DNA of 64,000 nt. Origin: Streptomyces marianii (GTDB lineage Bacteria; Actinomycetota; Actinomycetes; Streptomycetales; Streptomycetaceae). Positions 60,380 to 64,000 of the stretch are shown here, one piece after another. The number at the start of each line of letters is the position of its first letter. Positions within the stretch are counted from its first letter, which is position 1. The stretch lies in the NCBI RefSeq assembly GCF_005795905.1, contig NZ_VAWE01000001.1:6003001-6067000 (forward strand), read 5' to 3'. The translations under genes and the position numbers were made by a program. Below the pieces are notes generated by a model that saw only the letters and a program-made list of their open reading frames with translations, was not told the DNA's origin and did not search any database.

Positions 60380-61807
60380 GTGAGCGAGCCTACAGGGTGG
60401 GACCGGCGGTTGTCCGTGGTCGCCGACGGCAAGGGGCTGATCGGGCATGCCGGGGCGGTGCTGCTGCGGAAGCTTGCCGACCGTACGGGGCTCACGGCCG
60501 CGCTGGCGGGCGTGCTGCCCGCCGGGACGGGGCGCGGGTGGCGAGATCGCGGGGCCGTGGTCGTGCAGCTCGCGGTGGCGATCGTGCTGGGGGCTGTGAA
60601 CCTGTCCGGCGCCGAGCAGTTACAGGCCCACCATCAGGGCCTGTTCGGACCGGCGGTGTCGGACTCGACGACGCGCCGGACACTCGCCGCGATGGACGCC
60701 GAGGTCCTGGCGAAGATCGCGTAGGCGAGGGCGAGAGTGCGTCGGCACGTGTGGAGCCTGCTGCACCTGCGGCCGGGCGGGTTTCCGTGGCTGACCGTCG
60801 CCGGCAAGCACCTGCACCGCTGGATCGTGATCGACATGGACGCCACGATCATCACGGCCGCGTCGAAGAAGGAGGGCGCCTCGGCGACCTGGAAGAAGAC
60901 CTTCGGCTTTCATCCACTGGCCGCGTGGTGTGCGCATACAGGCGAGTGCCTGGCCATGTGGCTACGGCCCGGCGGTGCCGGCTCGAACACGGTGGCCGAC
61001 CACCTGAGGGTGCTCGCCGCCGCGCTGGCCCAGATCCCCGGCGCCTCCGCCGCCAAGATCTTGGTGCGCGTCGACGGCGCCGGGGCCACCCACGGTCTGC
61101 ACGAGCACCTGCGGGATCTGAACACGATGCGGCGCACGGTCCGCTTCACCACCGGCTGGACGATCACCGACGAGGACGAGAAGGCCATCGCCCGCCTGCC
61201 CGAGACCGCGTGGGAGACCTCGATCAAGCAGGACGGCGAGCTTCAGGAGGGCTGCTTCGTCGCCGAGTTGACCGGCCTGAACCGCCGGGACGGCCGGATC
61301 AAAGGGATGCGGCTGATCGTCCGCCGGGTCAAGCCGTCCGGACGGCAGATGCACGACCTGACCACGTTCGAGAAGAAGACCGGCTGGAAGTACTCAATCG
61401 TCGCGACGAACATCTCCAAGATGACCCGCGTCCGCGGCTCGCACCAGATCCAGTTGCTGGACGCCCTGCACCGCCACCACGCGGTCGTGGTAGACCACGT
61501 GCGCACGAACAAGACGATGGGCCTGCACAACCTGCCCTCCAAGTCCTGGCAGGTCAACGAGGCATGGATGCTGACCGCGAACCTCGTCGCCGACCTGGAC
61601 GCCTGGCTGCGGCTGCTGACCCTCCACGACACGGGCGAACTGGCCACCGCCGAACCTGACACCATGCGCTTCCGGCTCTACCACCTGCCCGCCCGGCTCG
61701 CGAAGCATGCCCGACGCCGGTGGCTACGGATCGAGACCACCTGGCCCTGGGCCGACGCCTTCACGACCAGCTGGCGCCGACTCGGCGCCCTCCCCGCCGC
61801 CCCCTGA
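60380..61807 (+). pseudogene. IS1380-family transposase with in-frame amber stop
   Basis: The coding frame is open from 60380 to 60721 and from 60725 to 61807 and stays in the same frame, separated only by TAG at 60722-60724. Motifs: SGAEQLQAHHQGLFG, DSTTRRTL, WIVIDMDATII, EKKTGWKYSIVATNI, QVNEAWMLTANLVADLDAWLRLL. These match IS1380 transposases. The amber codon would give a 114-aa truncated product unless suppressed or read through. Terminal inverted repeats were not identified. Confidence 0.75.
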
Positions 61808-62151
61808 ACGGCGCAGCCTGCCCCGACGGCGACCAGGAAGGAGCCGACCAGCAAACCCCGGGAGACGTGGAACCCCGGCGCACCCCGCAGCGACACGCGA
61901 AGATCCCGCCCGACACCCGCCGGGACAAACGGGATGAACCGATCACCTCAGTCGGCAGGGATCACCACAGACGGATCGAGGCTGATGCCGGGAGAGCCTT
62001 AACTTCGAAGACCCATCAAAGATATTCCACGAGAACTCCGGTGGCCCTGAGGGGGAACGCGCGGGGATGTAACCCAATCGGCCGGGATCGTCGTGCGCTG
62101 GGAAAGGGAAGGCTTTGGCAGTGACGAAACGCCAACAATGGAGGAAACAGC
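61808..62151. other. Gap between transposase relic and propeller gene
   Basis: 344 bp without a supported gene. Includes likely IS right-end sequence and the promoter of the beta-propeller gene, which has GGAGGAAAC just before its ATG. Confidence 0.4.
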
Positions 62152-63135
62152 ATGCCCGCCTACCCTAGGTCCCTTGTCGCCGTTGTCTCGTTGGTGGGGG
62201 CGGCGGCAATGCTCGTACCGACTGCGGCAGATGCAACCGGTCCGGTGGGTCGACCACGTGACATGGTCTACGTGGCCAATCGGGACTCCGGCAACGTCTC
62301 GGTCATCGATGCCAGGACCAACTCGCTCAAGAAGACCATCCCTACGGGTGCGGATGCGATCGGCGTTGCCGTGGACCGTGGGCGCCACCGCGTGTACGTC
62401 ACCAACGCGGGAGCGAATGACGTCTCCGTGATCAGCACGAAGAAGAACAAGGTCATCGACACGATTCCGGTGGGAAACAGGCCGGTCAACGTCGCGGTGG
62501 ACGAGCGATTTGACCGCGCCTACGTCTCGAACAGACAGTCCAACACCATTTCGGTCATCGACACGCAGATCAACGAGGTCGTCAACACTATCCCTGTCGG
62601 CGCTTCCCCGGGCCAGGTGGAGGTGGACTTCCGCACCCACCGCGTCTACGTCTCCAGCACCGATGCCCAGGAGGTCACTGTCATCAGTGGTTTCACCGAG
62701 GAGGTCCTCACCACGATCCCCGTGCAACGCCCATTCGGGTTGGGGGTCAATCCGCTGAAGCACCGTCTCTATGTGGCCACCACAGGGGCCAATCGTGTCT
62801 CCGTGATCGACACGAAGACGAACCAAATCATTGACACGATCGGCGTCGGCGCTGGCCCGGCGAATGTGGCGGTGGACATCCGCAAGAACCGCGTCTACGT
62901 TCCCAACAACCTGTCCAACGATGTCTCCGTCATCAACGGGAACAGCAACACCGTCACTGCCACCATCCCCGTGGGAACCAATCCCACGGGAGTTGCGGTC
63001 GACGACACCAGACGCCGTGTCTATGTCACCAACACAGGATCGAACAATGTCTCCGTGATCGACACGAAGAGCAAAGAAGTGGTCGCGACAATCCCGGTCG
63101 GTACCGCGCCGATCGGAGTCGGCACCACCGGCTGA
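62152..63135 (+). CDS. Secreted YVTN beta-propeller repeat protein
   Basis: 327 residues. Signal peptide about 1-28 (hydrophobic AVVSLVGAAAMLVPTAADA). Seven ~42-residue repeats of the form VYVANRDSGNVSVID...TIPTGADAIGVAVD, the YVTN/NHL-like blade, giving a seven-bladed propeller. Such proteins bind carbohydrate, protein or metal partners at the cell surface. Function unknown. Start chosen by GGAGG upstream. Confidence 0.88.
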   Translation: MPAYPRSLVAVVSLVGAAAMLVPTAADATGPVGRPRDMVYVANRDSGNVSVIDARTNSLKKTIPTGADAIGVAVDRGRHRVYVTNAGANDVSVISTKKNKVIDTIPVGNRPVNVAVDERFDRAYVSNRQSNTISVIDTQINEVVNTIPVGASPGQVEVDFRTHRVYVSSTDAQEVTVISGFTEEVLTTIPVQRPFGLGVNPLKHRLYVATTGANRVSVIDTKTNQIIDTIGVGAGPANVAVDIRKNRVYVPNNLSNDVSVINGNSNTVTATIPVGTNPTGVAVDDTRRRVYVTNTGSNNVSVIDTKSKEVVATIPVGTAPIGVGTTG

Positions 63136-63247
63136 GCTGGCGTCGCAGTCGCTTTCGCGATCGAAGATGCTCCGGTTACTCACCGTGGACCCTGTCGCGC
63201 CGGGCAAGCGCCGGGTCGTGCGCCCGCTGGGGACTACGGGACAGCCC

Positions 63248-64000
63248 TTAGGACGCCGGTGACGGTGTCCGGGAGGGTGGTGGGCTGCTCTTCTCGGACT
63301 GCGGCGCGGTCGGCAGGTCGAACACGTTGCGCGGTGTCACCACCTCGGTGACGGCGCGCCCGAGCATCGTGCTCAGCGCCTGGCCGCGGTAGTCGGTGTC
63401 GGAGTTGACCAGGATCACCAGGGTGGCCCGCTGGGACGGCAGTTGCAGGGCCAGTGTCTCGTAGCCCGGGAGCTCCCCGTTGTGACCGATCCAGCCCCCC
63501 ACCCGCATGATGCCCAGTCCGTACTGGACTTGCGGGATGGTCGTCGGGCCGAACCGCAGACGCTCCTTCTGCGTGGCGGGGTTGAGCAGCCGCCCGTCGG
63601 CCAGGGCGGGCAACCAGGTGTGCAGATCGTCGAGGTCGGAGATCACGGCACCTGCCGCCCAGGCCCAGGACGGGTTCCAGTTGGTGGCGTCGACCGTGCC
63701 GCCGGACGGGGTGGCCGTGGCGGCACCGGACTTCGTGTAGGCGGTGTAGCCGTGGGCGTAGGGCTCCGGGATCGCCTCGTCCGTCGGGAACGAGGTCCCG
63801 TCGAGCCTCAGTGGCGCGAAGACGCGCTGCCGGAGGTAGTCCTCCAGCGGCTGTCCGGTGACCTTCTCGATCACCAGCCCGAGCAGCACCGTGTTGGTGT
63901 TGCTGTACTCCCACCGGGTGCCGGGCGGGAAGTTCGCCAGGTGCGCGAACGCGTAATCGAGCAACTGCTGCGGGGTGAACGTCTGCTGGGGGTCGGCCTC
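63248..64000 (-). CDS. Serine hydrolase (beta-lactamase/D-Ala-D-Ala carboxypeptidase family), N-terminus missing
   Basis: The reading frame continues past the right edge, so the catalytic SxxK motif lies outside. Visible: YSNTN (the YxN motif of class C-type enzymes), HNGELPG (KTG-equivalent HxG) and a typical WGTPTG-like substitution around TNWNPSWAWAAGAV. The C-terminus ends in a Ser/Pro-rich tail. Possibly secreted; no signal visible in the window. Confidence 0.85.
   Translation of the reverse strand, partial: EADPQQTFTPQQLLDYAFAHLANFPPGTRWEYSNTNTVLLGLVIEKVTGQPLEDYLRQRVFAPLRLDGTSFPTDEAIPEPYAHGYTAYTKSGAATATPSGGTVDATNWNPSWAWAAGAVISDLDDLHTWLPALADGRLLNPATQKERLRFGPTTIPQVQYGLGIMRVGGWIGHNGELPGYETLALQLPSQRATLVILVNSDTDYRGQALSTMLGRAVTEVVTPRNVFDLPTAPQSEKSSPPPSRTPSPAS

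Overview
The window is very GC-rich DNA with frequent GTG starts, ATGA-type start/stop overlaps, TraB/SpdD/DUF2637 conjugation genes, an actinobacterial-type manganese riboswitch and a DmdR1-like iron box. Together these point to a Streptomyces chromosome.

Layout. (1) 1-14828 is the right part of an actinomycete integrative and conjugative element (AICE; element A): an HNH nuclease fragment, small transfer genes, a TraB-type DNA translocase, a translationally coupled string of small proteins, and a regulatory block (HTH-PLD regulator, Nudix, HD, GntR). Next to its right end lies an AT-richer cargo of an ImmA/IrrE-like protease, a PIN-like protein, a Cas4/AddB-like nuclease and a CoiA-like nuclease. 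(2) 14829-30117 is a second, complete-looking AICE (element B): int-xis-rep, SpdD and small spread genes, TraB, an operator region, an HTH regulator and a GntR-Nudix fusion. Its cargo segment holds an IS1182-family insertion, membrane proteins, a 3' half of tRNA-Ser(UGA) and a sulfatase-modifying-factor-like gene. (3) Both elements end in the same 46-bp sequence (14783-14828 and 30072-30117), which is exactly the 3' half of a class I tRNA with inferred anticodon UAC (tRNA-Val). Immediately right of the second copy are an integrase C-terminal relic and an IS110-like transposase relic, read as the remains of a third element. This is a tandem AICE array in one tRNA gene whose intact 5' half should lie left of the window.

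(4) 30.6-58.7 kb is ordinary chromosome: a three-subunit molybdenum hydroxylase operon of the PaoABC type, a Cu/Zn-SOD-like protein, a DoxX protein with an iron box upstream, a PhoD-type phosphatase, a secreted HNH nuclease, a UPF0016 manganese exporter behind a yybP-ykoY riboswitch, a HAD phosphatase, an MFS exporter with a fused MarR-like domain, NADP-glutamate dehydrogenase, a serpin and an O-methyltransferase. Several intergenic gaps hold GC-rich tandem repeats (units 11, 22, 31, 43, 49 and 73 bp). (5) 58.7-62 kb is a decay zone: a 227-bp MITE-like palindrome, polymorphic-toxin and immunity remnants, and an IS1380-family transposase with an in-frame amber codon. (6) The window ends with a secreted YVTN beta-propeller protein and a serine hydrolase running off the right edge.

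The elements share a logic: integrase/excisionase act at the tRNA site, Rep replicates the excised circle, TraB and the Spd proteins move double-stranded DNA through mycelium, and GntR/HTH/Nudix proteins probably control excision and transfer immunity. The most novel candidate system is the four-gene nuclease/protease cargo at 9273-14305.
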